DNA from: Sinorhizobium shofinae
Lineage (GTDB): Bacteria; Pseudomonadota; Alphaproteobacteria; Rhizobiales; Rhizobiaceae
Assembly: GCA_001704765.1 (NCBI GenBank)
Contig: MBFK01000115.1
Location: forward strand, 58,640 to 122,639
Direction of reading: 5' to 3'
DNA: 64,000 nt
Shown: piece by piece, positions 1 through 8,324 of the stretch
How the letters are laid out: each line of letters begins with the position of its first letter
Position numbering within the stretch: position 1 is the stretch's first letter
The notes under the pieces: generated by a model
The model's input: the letters and a program-made list of their open reading frames with translations, nothing else
Told to the model about the DNA's origin: nothing
Database searches by the model: none
Position numbers and translations under genes: made by a program

Positions 1-851
1 ATTTGCGGCTGGCCCTGGCAGATGGCGAGAACCTGGTGTTCGCCAATACCACTGCCGACCAGTTGCAGGCGCACCAGTTCAGGCTCAGCCTGGATCGCTC
101 CGTCTTGACGCAGACTTTTTCGGACGAGTTCAACACGCTTCAGCTCCGAAACGGCACAAGCGGCGTCTGGGATCCCAAATTCTGGTGGGCGCCGGAGAAG
201 GGAAGCACGCTTTCCGGAAACGGTGAGCTGCAATGGTATATCAATCCGAGCTACGAGCCGACCGCTTCCGCCAATCCGTTTTCCGTTAATAACGGCGTCC
301 TAACGATCAAAGCCGCGGCGGCGTCCGAAGCCATTCAGGGCGAAATCAACGGCTACGACTACACCTCTGGAATTCTGACGACCCACTCGTCCTTTGCCCA
401 GACCTACGGCTATTTCGAAATCCGCGCCGACATGCCGGATGATCAAGGCGTATGGCCGGCCTTCTGGCTTCTGCCCGCCGATGGCTCCTGGCCACCGGAA
501 CTCGACGTTGTCGAAATGCGCGGACAGGATCCGAATACCATCATCGCCACCGTGCATTCCAACGAAACAGGTTCGCAGACCAGCATCGCCAGCGCAGTGA
601 AGGTTTCTGACACAAGCGGCTTCCACAAATACGGGGTGCTTTGGACGGAAGAGGAGATCGTCTGGTACTTCGACGACGCGGCGATAGCGCGCGCCGACAC
701 CCCCTCGGACATGCACGAGCCGATGTATATGCTCGTCAATCTGGCTGTCGGGGGGATCGCCGGCACGCCGAGCGACGGGCTTGTCGACGGAGCCGAGATG
801 AAGATCGACTATATCAAGGCCTATTCGCTGGACGCCGACTGGCAGATCTGA
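1..851 (+). CDS. Secreted GH16 endo-beta-glucanase, 3' part (ExsH-like)
   Basis: The gene enters from the left edge; the first complete codon is at position 3 and no start is visible. The visible 282 residues carry a GH16 fold with the catalytic signature ELDVVE (E166, D168, E171 of the visible part: nucleophile, assisting Asp, acid/base), followed by beta strands rich in Trp and Tyr. GH16 enzymes of this type cut beta-1,3/1,4 glucans. In Sinorhizobium, ExsH is such a glycanase that trims succinoglycan and is exported by a type I system through N-terminal repeats, which would lie outside this window. No such repeats are visible here, so the ExsH identity is an inference. It ends convergently with the binding-protein gene at 906. 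Confidence 0.85.
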   Translation, partial: LRLALADGENLVFANTTADQLQAHQFRLSLDRSVLTQTFSDEFNTLQLRNGTSGVWDPKFWWAPEKGSTLSGNGELQWYINPSYEPTASANPFSVNNGVLTIKAAAASEAIQGEINGYDYTSGILTTHSSFAQTYGYFEIRADMPDDQGVWPAFWLLPADGSWPPELDVVEMRGQDPNTIIATVHSNETGSQTSIASAVKVSDTSGFHKYGVLWTEEEIVWYFDDAAIARADTPSDMHEPMYMLVNLAVGGIAGTPSDGLVDGAEMKIDYIKAYSLDADWQI

Positions 852-865
852 GCGGGCGAGCGCTT

Positions 866-897
866 AGGGAGGCCGACGCCAAGCCGCCGGCCTCCCT
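866..897. terminator. Hairpin between convergent genes
   Basis: The arms AGGGAGGCCG (866-875) and CGGCCTCCCT (888-897) are perfectly complementary over 10 bp, with a 12-nt loop. The hairpin fills the 54-bp gap between the GH16 stop and the stop of the minus-strand binding protein. It is probably a two-way terminator or RNA 3'-end stabiliser. No strong T tract follows on either side, so Rho-independent termination is not certain. Confidence 0.6.
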
Positions 898-905
898 CGC
901 AGACC

Positions 906-1895
906 CTATTTCTGGATGCAGGTATCCGCCGTGTCCTTGGTGCATTCGTCGAGACCGGTAAAGACCGGATCCTCGACCGGCTTCCCGGCGATCAGGTCCA
1001 GCATCACCGAAGGCGCCTTGTAGCCCATCTCGAACGGCCGCTGCCCGACGAGCGCGGTCACCAGACCCTCTTTGGCGATTGCCACCTCGTCGCCGATCGT
1101 ATCGGCAGCGCCGATCACGAATTCATTTTTGGCGAGTTTATCGGCCATCGGCTTGAACAGGTCGCGGTAAGGCTGCGGCGCGCCGAACAACGGCCACCCG
1201 CCCATGATGCCGAAGGCATCGAGGTCGGGATTGGCGGCAAGGATGTCGGTCATTGCCTGCACGCCCTTGGCGCCGTCGTCATTGGTGAAGACCGGGCAGC
1301 CGGCAACTTCGGTCCAGCCGCCTTCGCCCTTGAGCTCCGTCAGCCCCTTTTGACCGGTCAGCGCGTCGCGCATGCCTTGAGCGCGGCGCAGGATATTGTC
1401 GGCGCCGGGATTGCCTTCAATGGTGCAGATCTTGCCGCCATTCGGCTTGCCCTTCTTGATGTACTCGCCGATGCGGTAACCCATCAGGTAATTGTCCGTG
1501 CCGAGATAGGTCTTGCGCAGTGCCGAATCTTCGGCTGCGAGGTCCGCATCCAGCGTCATGACCGGGACTGTCGGATTGGCGGTCTTGAGCGTCTGGGCGA
1601 TGAGCTTGGCGTTCGAGGGCGAGATGGCGATTGCCGCCGTATCCGCCTTGCCCAGCATGTCCTGGACAATCTGCGCTTCGCCCGCCTCGTCTGACGTGGA
1701 GGCCGGCCCGGTGTAGAAGCATTCGTATTCCGAATCCGGATTTTCCTTGTTCCACTTCTGGCAGCCCTGGTTGATCGCCTCGAAGAACGGGTTGTCGAGG
1801 CCTTTCACGACAATGACAAGCTGCTTCTTCTGGGCCAGAGCCGTTCCCGCGCTGAGCGCCAGGACGGCTGCGGCAAGCAATAATGCCTTCCTCAT
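906..1895 (-). CDS. Sugar ABC transporter periplasmic binding protein (ribose type)
   Basis: 329 residues. The ATG at 1895 is preceded by AAGGGAGG and begins a clear Sec signal peptide (MRKALLLAAAVLALSAGTALAQ region), so the longer upstream reading frame is rejected. The mature part is a type I periplasmic binding protein of the ribose/rhamnose/fructose class, with the usual N-terminal 'KGLDNPFFEAINQG' pattern. It lies 47 bp downstream of the epimerase gene on the same strand and is probably co-transcribed with it. The matching single-domain ATPase and the permease are on the opposite strand, starting at 3164. The sugar cannot be read from the sequence. Confidence 0.88.
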   Translation of the reverse strand: MRKALLLAAAVLALSAGTALAQKKQLVIVVKGLDNPFFEAINQGCQKWNKENPDSEYECFYTGPASTSDEAGEAQIVQDMLGKADTAAIAISPSNAKLIAQTLKTANPTVPVMTLDADLAAEDSALRKTYLGTDNYLMGYRIGEYIKKGKPNGGKICTIEGNPGADNILRRAQGMRDALTGQKGLTELKGEGGWTEVAGCPVFTNDDGAKGVQAMTDILAANPDLDAFGIMGGWPLFGAPQPYRDLFKPMADKLAKNEFVIGAADTIGDEVAIAKEGLVTALVGQRPFEMGYKAPSVMLDLIAGKPVEDPVFTGLDECTKDTADTCIQK

Positions 1896-1942
1896 GCTTT
1901 CCTCCCTTGAAACGCACGGACACCTCGTGTCCGCGACACCAA

Positions 1943-2923
1943 TCACCCGGGGTACCAGACGATGCGCGGATTCTCTTCCGAGCGCTCGTACTGCCAGGCC
2001 GAGTCTATAAGCCTCTTGAGATCGTAACTGGGTTGCCAACCCAGCAGGTATTTGGCCTTGCTGTTGTCCATCCAGTTGGAGTGGAAGCGGCTCGGGATGT
2101 CGACGGAGCCAAGACCGCGCGTATGGGTGAGATAGGCAGCGACTTCGCCGTAATCGACCGGTCGATCCATCGAGATGTTGAAGAGTTGGCGGACCGCGCG
2201 GGGATGATCGATTGCCGCCAGTATCGCCGAGACAAGATCGTCGACATGGACGAAGTTGCGCTTCAGCGGTCGACCGTCGGCGTCCAGCAGCAACGGCACC
2301 GTGCCGTCCTTCGCATAGCGCTTCGCATCGGCTTCAGGGACGAGGTTCTTCCAGACCGGGCCGCCGAACACATCGTCGTCGAAGGACAGAGAACACTTGA
2401 AATCGTCCTTCTCCATGATCCACGGCGCGCGCAGGCAGCAGCCGTTGACGCCGTACTGAACGCCATATTGCTCCAGCATCACCTCTTCGAGGACCTTCGA
2501 TAGGGCGTAGCAGCCCGGATAGGCCCGATGCGGCGTCGCCTCGGTTACAGGGCCGTCGTGACGATAGTGGAAATGGCCGATACCGGCATCGCCGCCGATC
2601 AGGATGAATTGCCGGGCGGTCTGGCTTGCGCGGAATTCCTCGAGCAGCCAGAACAGCCCCTTGACCGTCACGTCCATCACACTGTCTGGGGTTTCCTTGC
2701 AGGTGGCGAGATGGACAACATGCGTTACTCCCAGGAGCGCCCGGGCGGCGACGTCGCGCTCGGCGATCGTTCCGCGGACCACTTCGACACGGTCTGTCTC
2801 GGCACGCAGGCGGTTGTGGCAAAGCGCGCGGATGCGCGCCTTGGAAAAACGCGGATCGTCAAGCAGCCCAGCGATGAGATGCTGTCCGACCTTGCCCGTT
2901 GCCCCGGTGACAAGGATCAGCAT
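1943..2923 (-). CDS. NAD(P)-dependent sugar epimerase/dehydratase (extended SDR)
   Basis: 326 residues. The N-terminus has the dinucleotide-binding motif GATGKVG (residues 7-13), and the SDR catalytic Tyr and Lys are in YALSK. The C-terminal half is the variable substrate domain of UDP-glucose-4-epimerase-like enzymes. It is the first gene of the minus-strand unit that continues into the sugar-binding protein, so it probably acts on the imported sugar or its acid (epimerase or sugar dehydrogenase). Substrate and exact reaction cannot be told from sequence alone. The start is preceded by AGGAGAGCATG-like spacing and by the divergent promoter region 2924-3163. Confidence 0.8.
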   Translation of the reverse strand: MLILVTGATGKVGQHLIAGLLDDPRFSKARIRALCHNRLRAETDRVEVVRGTIAERDVAARALLGVTHVVHLATCKETPDSVMDVTVKGLFWLLEEFRASQTARQFILIGGDAGIGHFHYRHDGPVTEATPHRAYPGCYALSKVLEEVMLEQYGVQYGVNGCCLRAPWIMEKDDFKCSLSFDDDVFGGPVWKNLVPEADAKRYAKDGTVPLLLDADGRPLKRNFVHVDDLVSAILAAIDHPRAVRQLFNISMDRPVDYGEVAAYLTHTRGLGSVDIPSRFHSNWMDNSKAKYLLGWQPSYDLKRLIDSAWQYERSEENPRIVWYPG

Positions 2924-2976
2924 GCTCTCCTCCTGCTGATAGCTAATATCCGCGCGCTTCGCGCGTCAACGAATAT

Positions 2977-2987
2977 TTGTATTACAA
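2977..2987. promoter_or_regulatory. Candidate GntR/FadR-type operator in a divergent promoter region
   Basis: TTGTATTACAA is an 11-bp perfect odd palindrome matching the FadR-subfamily consensus TNGTNNNACNA. It lies 53 bp upstream of the epimerase start and 177 bp upstream of the ATPase start, where one repressor could control both arms of the split transporter. A 6-bp GC hairpin (CGCGCG-CTT-CGCGCG, 2951-2965) lies beside it. No GntR gene is adjacent; the nearest is at 23412. That this is a real operator is an inference. Confidence 0.4.
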
Positions 2988-3163
2988 TATGAGTTAGCGC
3001 GCATATACGTCTTTATTTGTAGGACGATTGATTGACGCTGTTCCACGCATTTGCGTAAATGGAGCCCTAGGGGAAGAGACCCGGCAGCGACGGTGTAGGT
3101 GGCTCTTTGCCAAGCCGGGCATGCTCGGAGCGCTGCTTCGGCCACAGGTATCGGGAGGCGATC

Positions 3164-3904
3164 GTGGCGGTTCTCGAACTCGCCAATGTTTCCAAGCATT
3201 TCGGCGCCATTCAGGCGGTGAACGACGTTTCGCTTTCGCTTCAGGCGGGCGAGGTCGTTGGTCTCATGGGCGACAACGGCGCCGGCAAATCCACCCTCGT
3301 CAAGATGATCGCCGGAAATTATCGGCCGAGCCACGGTACCATGCGCATGAATGGTGCCGAACTCGTCATGCATCGTCCCATCGAAGCGCGCCAGCACGGC
3401 ATCGAGATCGTCTACCAGGACCTGGCGCTCTGCGATAACCTGACGGCGGCGGCGAACGTCTTCCTGGGACGTGAATTGCGGCGCGGCCTGGGTCCCATGC
3501 GCATTCTGGATTACAAGTCGATGTACCGACGCGCCGGCGAGATCTTCAAGGAGCTGAAGTCCGAAACCCGGCCGCGCGACCTCGTCAAACAGATGTCCGG
3601 CGGTCAGCGGCAGGCCGTGGCGATCGCCCGCACCATGCTCTCGGAAGCTAAGATCGTGCTGATGGACGAACCGACGGCGGCGATCTCCGTCCGCCAGGTA
3701 GCGGAAGTGCTGAATCTCATCCGCCATTTGCGTGACCGCGGCATTGCCGTCGTGCTGATCAGTCACCGCATGCCGGATGTCTTCGACGTCGCCGATCGCG
3801 TCATCGTGATGCGGCGCGGCCGAAAGGTCGCCGACAAGGCGATCGCGGCAAGTTCACCGGAAGAAGTAACGGGTCTGATCACGGGCGCGATCGAACAGGT
3901 ATAA
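3164..3904 (+). CDS. Sugar ABC transporter ATPase (single domain, FrcA-like)
   Basis: 246 residues from a GTG at 3164 that follows GGGAGG by five bases; the upstream ATG at 3107 has no comparable ribosome site. It has a Walker A GDNGAGKS, a signature MSGGQRQAVAIAR and a Walker B VLMDEPTAA. It is a single nucleotide-binding domain rather than the usual double domain of ribose importers, as in the fructose FrcBCA type. It should energise the permease at 3936 with the binding protein encoded divergently at 906-1895. Confidence 0.87.
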   Translation: MAVLELANVSKHFGAIQAVNDVSLSLQAGEVVGLMGDNGAGKSTLVKMIAGNYRPSHGTMRMNGAELVMHRPIEARQHGIEIVYQDLALCDNLTAAANVFLGRELRRGLGPMRILDYKSMYRRAGEIFKELKSETRPRDLVKQMSGGQRQAVAIARTMLSEAKIVLMDEPTAAISVRQVAEVLNLIRHLRDRGIAVVLISHRMPDVFDVADRVIVMRRGRKVADKAIAASSPEEVTGLITGAIEQV

Positions 3905-3935
3905 TCGAGGCGGCACGGGAAAGCGAAGGTCGGTC

Positions 3936-4934
3936 ATGGCAATTACCTTGGATCGGGCAATCGGGCAGAGGCAGCAGAGCTGGGTCACCTCGGTTCTGTC
4001 CAGCCAGACGTTTTGGGTGCTGATCGCCGTCATTCTGGCCTGCCTCTTCCTGTCCGTCGCGACGGATACCTTCGCGACGCCGAAGAACCTTTACAATATC
4101 ACCCGCAATTTCACCTTCGTCGCAATCATCGCTCTCGGCATGACGCTGGTTATCATTACCGGGGGAATCGACCTCTCCGTCGGCTCGGTCCTGTGCCTCT
4201 GCAGCATGGTGCTCGCGGTGGTCATGCATGCCGGCTATAGCATCGAGGTCGGCATTGCTGCTTCGGTCGGCACGGCCCTCGTCATCGGGGGGTTCAACGG
4301 CGTCATGATCGCCTATCTCGGCTTTCCGCCCTTCGTGATTACGCTCGGCATGCTGTCGATCGCGCGAAGCCTGGCGATGGTCGCCTCCAACAACACCGTC
4401 GTCTTCCAGTTCGGGCCGGATCACGACACGCTTTTGGCGATCGGCGGCGGCGCCTGGTTCTTCGGCATCGCCAATCCGGTGCTCTACATGATCGTGCTTG
4501 CGCTGCTCACCGGCTTCGTGCTGCGCTGGACGAAATTCGGCCGCTACGTGTTCGCGATCGGCGGCAACGAGCACGCCGCGACGCTGACCGGCGTTCCGGT
4601 CCGCCGGATCAAGGTTACCGTCTACATGATTTCCGCGCTTTCGGCAGGGGTTGCCGGCATCATCCAGACCGGCTGGCTCGGCGCCGTCACCACCAATATC
4701 GGCGCCGGTATGGAGCTTCAGGTCATCGCCGCGGCGGTCATCGGCGGCGCCAACCTGGCAGGTGGGGTCGGTACGGCTTCCGGCGCTTTGATCGGTGCGG
4801 CGCTGATCGAGGTGATCCGCAACAGTCTCGGCCTGCTCGGCATCAACGCCTTCTGGCAGGGAACCTTCATCGGCGGGGCAACGGTGCTCGCCGTTCTATT
4901 CGATCGCATCCGCAGCTTCCGCCAGAGCGAATAG
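3936..4934 (+). CDS. Sugar ABC transporter permease (RbsC/FrcC type)
   Basis: 332 residues with about eight to ten hydrophobic helices and the family pattern GMTLVIITGGIDLSVGS near residue 70, typical of BPD_transp_2 permeases of ribose-type importers. It lies 31 bp after the ATPase gene, in one operon. It forms the membrane channel of the transporter split over 906-4934. A convergent S41-type gene follows after 27 bp, and no terminator was recognised there. Confidence 0.9.
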   Translation: MAITLDRAIGQRQQSWVTSVLSSQTFWVLIAVILACLFLSVATDTFATPKNLYNITRNFTFVAIIALGMTLVIITGGIDLSVGSVLCLCSMVLAVVMHAGYSIEVGIAASVGTALVIGGFNGVMIAYLGFPPFVITLGMLSIARSLAMVASNNTVVFQFGPDHDTLLAIGGGAWFFGIANPVLYMIVLALLTGFVLRWTKFGRYVFAIGGNEHAATLTGVPVRRIKVTVYMISALSAGVAGIIQTGWLGAVTTNIGAGMELQVIAAAVIGGANLAGGVGTASGALIGAALIEVIRNSLGLLGINAFWQGTFIGGATVLAVLFDRIRSFRQSE

Positions 4935-4961
4935 GGTCGTCTGACAGGCGGCGGAGCCACG

Positions 4962-6209
4962 TCAACCCTTGGCGAGAATGCGCTGCATCTCCTCCATTGC
5001 AGCGTCGAGTTGCGGGTCGCGCCCGGCCGCATAAGGCAGGCTGAAGGATACGGCAATGTCCGGTTCGACGCCGCGACCTTCCAGGCGCAGACCGTCGTCG
5101 ATCACGGCATCGGAGACCGCCAGCTCCAGCAGGCTATCATCGGGAAGCACATAGGCGCGACCAGCGAGCAAGGCACCAGCCGTCCTTGCTCCCACCAGTC
5201 GTATGCCGCTTGTCTTCAGCGCATAGGCAAAGAGCTCGAGGCCGCTTCTTGCCCCCTCATCGATGATGGCAACGACAGGCCGGCGCCAGGTAACATTCGC
5301 AAGTGTCTCCTTACCGCTGCGTGGGATCAGCCGGAAGGTCGGCGCCCTGCCGACGAAAAGCTCCGCGGCATCGGGCGGGCCGCCGCCCCAGCGACCACGC
5401 AGGTCGACGATGACACCATCGGCGTCCTTGAGGCGGCCGCTGGCGAGCTCGCGGGCGATAATGTCGAGGCCGTCGCGGGTGGAAAGCGTCCAGAGCCGCA
5501 GATAGCCGATGCGCCGTCCCTCCCGTTCGGTGATTGCGACGCTGCTCTCGATCGCCTTTTCAAACGTGCGCAGCGGCTGCAGCCGCTCGACGGCGACCGT
5601 GATGGTGATTGGCAGCCCCTCCCGATGTCGGCGCAGCCGCACGTCGATGGGGCGACCGACCTTGTCTCGGAAAGACGCGATCTCCCGATAGGGGAGGCCG
5701 TCCACGGAGAGGATCTCGTCACCGACCCTGATCCCTGCCCGGTCGGCCGGCGCCCCGTCATAGACATCGCTGACGAAACGCAGCCCGTCTTCAAGACGTG
5801 TCACCATGCCGATGCCGGCATAGTGAACTTCGCCGTCCGGCGGGAACAGGCGCTTGATATCGCTGCGGATGGCGAAGCGGAATATGTCGGCCAATTCGTA
5901 ATAGTCGATCGTGTCGGGGGTGAAGCGGCCGGTATGCGACACGCCGAGACTGGCGAGCACGCTCTCGACCGCCGCGTCGACGTGATCCTGCGAGCTTTTT
6001 TCTGTTAGCGAGCCGCGCTCATCCGTCATTTGCCGGCGGACCGCAGCGCTAAAACGGTTCAGCGCAGATGCGTCATAGAAATTGTCGAGTACCAGTTCCA
6101 CGGTGCGGTCGAAGACGGGATGGCCGGAACGAGGCAGCTCCAGAGCGAAGCCCTGGCCGGGTACGAGCAAGAGCAGGAGCGCGAAGGGCAGGGGGCCGAA
6201 CGTCTTCAC
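4962..6209 (-). CDS. S41-family PDZ protease-like exported protein
   Basis: 415 residues with a signal peptide (residues 1-22), a helical N-terminal region, a PDZ domain (about 122-195; GIGMVTRLEDG, AGIRVGDEILSVDG) and a C-terminal S41 domain (about 225-400). The presumed nucleophile is S322 in EGARSGLE. The position equivalent to the catalytic Lys of the Tsp/CtpA FGKG motif is Ala (GARTAGALL), and the Asp of the classical enzyme is also not evident, so it may use another triad or be inactive. It is monocistronic with convergent neighbours on the left. Confidence 0.78.
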   Translation of the reverse strand: MKTFGPLPFALLLLLVPGQGFALELPRSGHPVFDRTVELVLDNFYDASALNRFSAAVRRQMTDERGSLTEKSSQDHVDAAVESVLASLGVSHTGRFTPDTIDYYELADIFRFAIRSDIKRLFPPDGEVHYAGIGMVTRLEDGLRFVSDVYDGAPADRAGIRVGDEILSVDGLPYREIASFRDKVGRPIDVRLRRHREGLPITITVAVERLQPLRTFEKAIESSVAITEREGRRIGYLRLWTLSTRDGLDIIARELASGRLKDADGVIVDLRGRWGGGPPDAAELFVGRAPTFRLIPRSGKETLANVTWRRPVVAIIDEGARSGLELFAYALKTSGIRLVGARTAGALLAGRAYVLPDDSLLELAVSDAVIDDGLRLEGRGVEPDIAVSFSLPYAAGRDPQLDAAMEEMQRILAKG

Positions 6210-6394
6210 TGTTGCGAAACCATGTTTCCGTTTCCGGTCAACAGTATCCGGAAAGCCGCCCCCGGATCGAGACGCCGGTCAACAATATTCCGTGAAGAAG
6301 TGCCATATAGTCCGTTCCGGCCTCTGCTCGGAACAACCATGGGGCGTTGGGGTTTCGACATCGCAGGAGAGATCTGGATTAGAGGATTGAAGTC

Positions 6395-6880
6395 GTGGTC
6401 CTTTACTTGGCAGCTTTCGCGTCGCTCCTTCTCGCCGGATTGAGTTTGGGCCCTTCATTCGCTCATGTGCTCGAGGCGCCTCCGCGGCTAAGCGTATGGT
6501 CGCCGGAGCTATGGCGCGAGGCGACGGTCTTCAATGGCCAATTCGCGCTCTTCGCGAAGGTCGGCGCTCCGCTCGACGTCGCGTCCATCTCGGTGGCCTT
6601 CTTGTTGGCCTATCTCCTCGCGAATGAGAGGCCGGCTTTCTGGTTCGCACTGGCCGGTGCCGTTCTGCTCGCAGCCGGGCTGGGCGCCTGGTTCACGCTC
6701 GTCGCGCCTGCCAATGCGATATTGGCTACCTGGCAACCGGGTCCTCTCCCACCCGATTTCGATGCCGTGCGCCTGCGATGGGAGACCGGCCACATGGTCG
6801 TAGCCGCCGCGAAGTTGATGGGTTTCGTCTCGATATGCGTCGCGGTCCTGGCACGGCGTCTGCCTGCCGGGACCAACTAG
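6395..6880 (+). CDS. DUF1772-like small integral membrane protein
   Basis: 161 residues from a GTG at 6395. Four hydrophobic segments are visible (about 3-25, 60-80, 85-108, 135-155), with the conserved pattern of DUF1772 (anthrone-oxygenase-like) proteins: an N-terminal helix followed by a periplasmic loop with R, W and FNGQ, and a late RWETGHMV segment. No enzyme function can be assigned for bacterial members. It lies alone between divergent and convergent neighbours, with 11 bp between its stop and the end of the M50 gene. Confidence 0.65.
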   Translation: MVLYLAAFASLLLAGLSLGPSFAHVLEAPPRLSVWSPELWREATVFNGQFALFAKVGAPLDVASISVAFLLAYLLANERPAFWFALAGAVLLAAGLGAWFTLVAPANAILATWQPGPLPPDFDAVRLRWETGHMVVAAAKLMGFVSICVAVLARRLPAGTN

Positions 6881-6891
6881 AAGCGGATTGT

Positions 6892-8019
6892 TCAGGTTCG
6901 GCTTTCGGGATTGCGATGCCGCAAATGGCCGAAACGAAAGCGGCCTGCCGCGGCCGCACGCACCATCATCATTTCGCCTACGGTTTCATGCGTCATCAGT
7001 CCGACGAGGCGGTCCATGCTGTCCACGACCGCGACTGCAGGTGAATTCGCCTCCTGCATGAGCCGCAGGCTTTCCTCGAGGCGCTTGCGGTAATGGATCC
7101 TTGGCACGTCACGGCGCATCACCTGGACGACCGGCGTTGTCGCACCCTTCTCCTTCAAGGTGCGGATCATATCGTCACGCGTGAGCAGGCCCTCGAAATG
7201 GCCGAAGGAATCGACGACCGGGAACTCGCGTTGCGTTGTCGCAAGGAGGGCTTCGATGGCCTCGTCGATGCTCGCCGTCCGGTCGAGCTTCGCGAATTCG
7301 GTGATCATTACGTCGCTCACGAGAACGCTGCCGGAGATCTCTCGGATTTGTGCATTCTGCGCTTCCGCGGTCGCTGCCAGATAGACGAAGATTGCGATGA
7401 AGATCAGCAGCGGATTGTAGAACAGGCCGATGAAGCCGAAGACGAAGGCGAGACCCTGGCCAATGATCGCGGCGATCTGAGTGGCGCGCGACCAGCTCAA
7501 GCGCGAGGCAAGCACAGCACGCAGGACGCGGCCGCCGTCCATGGGGAAGGCCGGGATCATGTTGAAAAGGACCAGAAAGACATTCACCCCGGCGAGCCGC
7601 GCCAGAAAGCTCATATGCGGGTCCTCGATCCCGGCTATCTGCTCCATGCCGACGGAGGTTCGGAGGAAGAGTAGGATTACGCCCGCGATCGCCACGTTGA
7701 CCAGCGGTCCGGCGATCGCGATCACGAATTCAGCCCCGGGCTCCTCCGGCATGCGCTCGAGCCGGGCGACGCCGCCGATCGGGAGCAAGGTAATATCCGG
7801 CGTCTTGATGCCAAAATGGCGCGCCGCAGCAATATGGCCGAATTCGTGCAGTACGACGCAGGCGAAGACCGCCAAGACGAATGCGACGCCTTCAAGCGCC
7901 GCCGGCATACCGCCGATCCTATAATGCATCAACCATATCCAGACGAGCAGCAGGGCGAAGGTCACGTGCACGCGAAGTGCCGTGCCGGCAATCGTTCCAA
8001 TCCTGAAGGACCAAGCCAT
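6892..8019 (-). CDS. Site-2 protease-like M50 metallopeptidase with CBS pair
   Basis: 375 residues. Several transmembrane helices surround the zinc site HEFGH (H58, E59, H62) and the third-ligand motif NMIPAFPMDGG (D161). The C-terminus (about 240-365) holds two CBS domains that probably sense a nucleotide. Intramembrane proteases of this class cut membrane-anchored regulators; the substrate here is unknown. The ATG at 8019 follows the divergent intergenic region shared with the arabinofuranosidase gene. Confidence 0.88.
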   Translation of the reverse strand: MAWSFRIGTIAGTALRVHVTFALLLVWIWLMHYRIGGMPAALEGVAFVLAVFACVVLHEFGHIAAARHFGIKTPDITLLPIGGVARLERMPEEPGAEFVIAIAGPLVNVAIAGVILLFLRTSVGMEQIAGIEDPHMSFLARLAGVNVFLVLFNMIPAFPMDGGRVLRAVLASRLSWSRATQIAAIIGQGLAFVFGFIGLFYNPLLIFIAIFVYLAATAEAQNAQIREISGSVLVSDVMITEFAKLDRTASIDEAIEALLATTQREFPVVDSFGHFEGLLTRDDMIRTLKEKGATTPVVQVMRRDVPRIHYRKRLEESLRLMQEANSPAVAVVDSMDRLVGLMTHETVGEMMMVRAAAAGRFRFGHLRHRNPESRT

Positions 8020-8181
8020 GTGCGATACGCTCCTGCCGTACCGTTCCGCCCCGGCGCCTCATTGGGGCCGTTGGCAAATCCTGCTGAGAGCGAGTGTACG
8101 CTGCCAGCGGCGGCTTTGACATAACCTCGATGGGCCAGCGCGATGGCCGACGCAAACGAGAATATCTGCACAATCAATGAC

Positions 8182-8249
8182 CAGCGGGATCGTTCCGCTG
8201 CGGCTCCCGAAACTTGCTTGCACGACATCAATATCTGATTTGCTGATAT
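8182..8249. promoter_or_regulatory. Intergenic region with two dyads upstream of the GH51 gene
   Basis: The 305-bp gap 8020-8324 contains no gene. Two dyads stand out: CAGCGGGATCGTTCCGCTG (8182-8200, six perfect outer pairs) and ATATC-N9-GATAT (8231-8249). An AT-rich stretch follows at 8245-8290, as expected for a promoter of the arabinofuranosidase cluster. They are candidate operators for a carbohydrate regulator. No promoter boxes are convincing enough to fix a transcription start. Confidence 0.35.
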
Positions 8250-8324
8250 AAAACAAAATAGTTGAAATAAAAAAACACACAGTTTAGCTTCGCAAAAAAT
8301 CGAATTCAATAAACGAGGAAGCCC

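Noticed and set aside
3107..3163. Upstream ATG start for the sugar ATPase gene
   Set aside because: The GTG at 3164 has GGGAGG at the right distance and begins exactly where family similarity begins.
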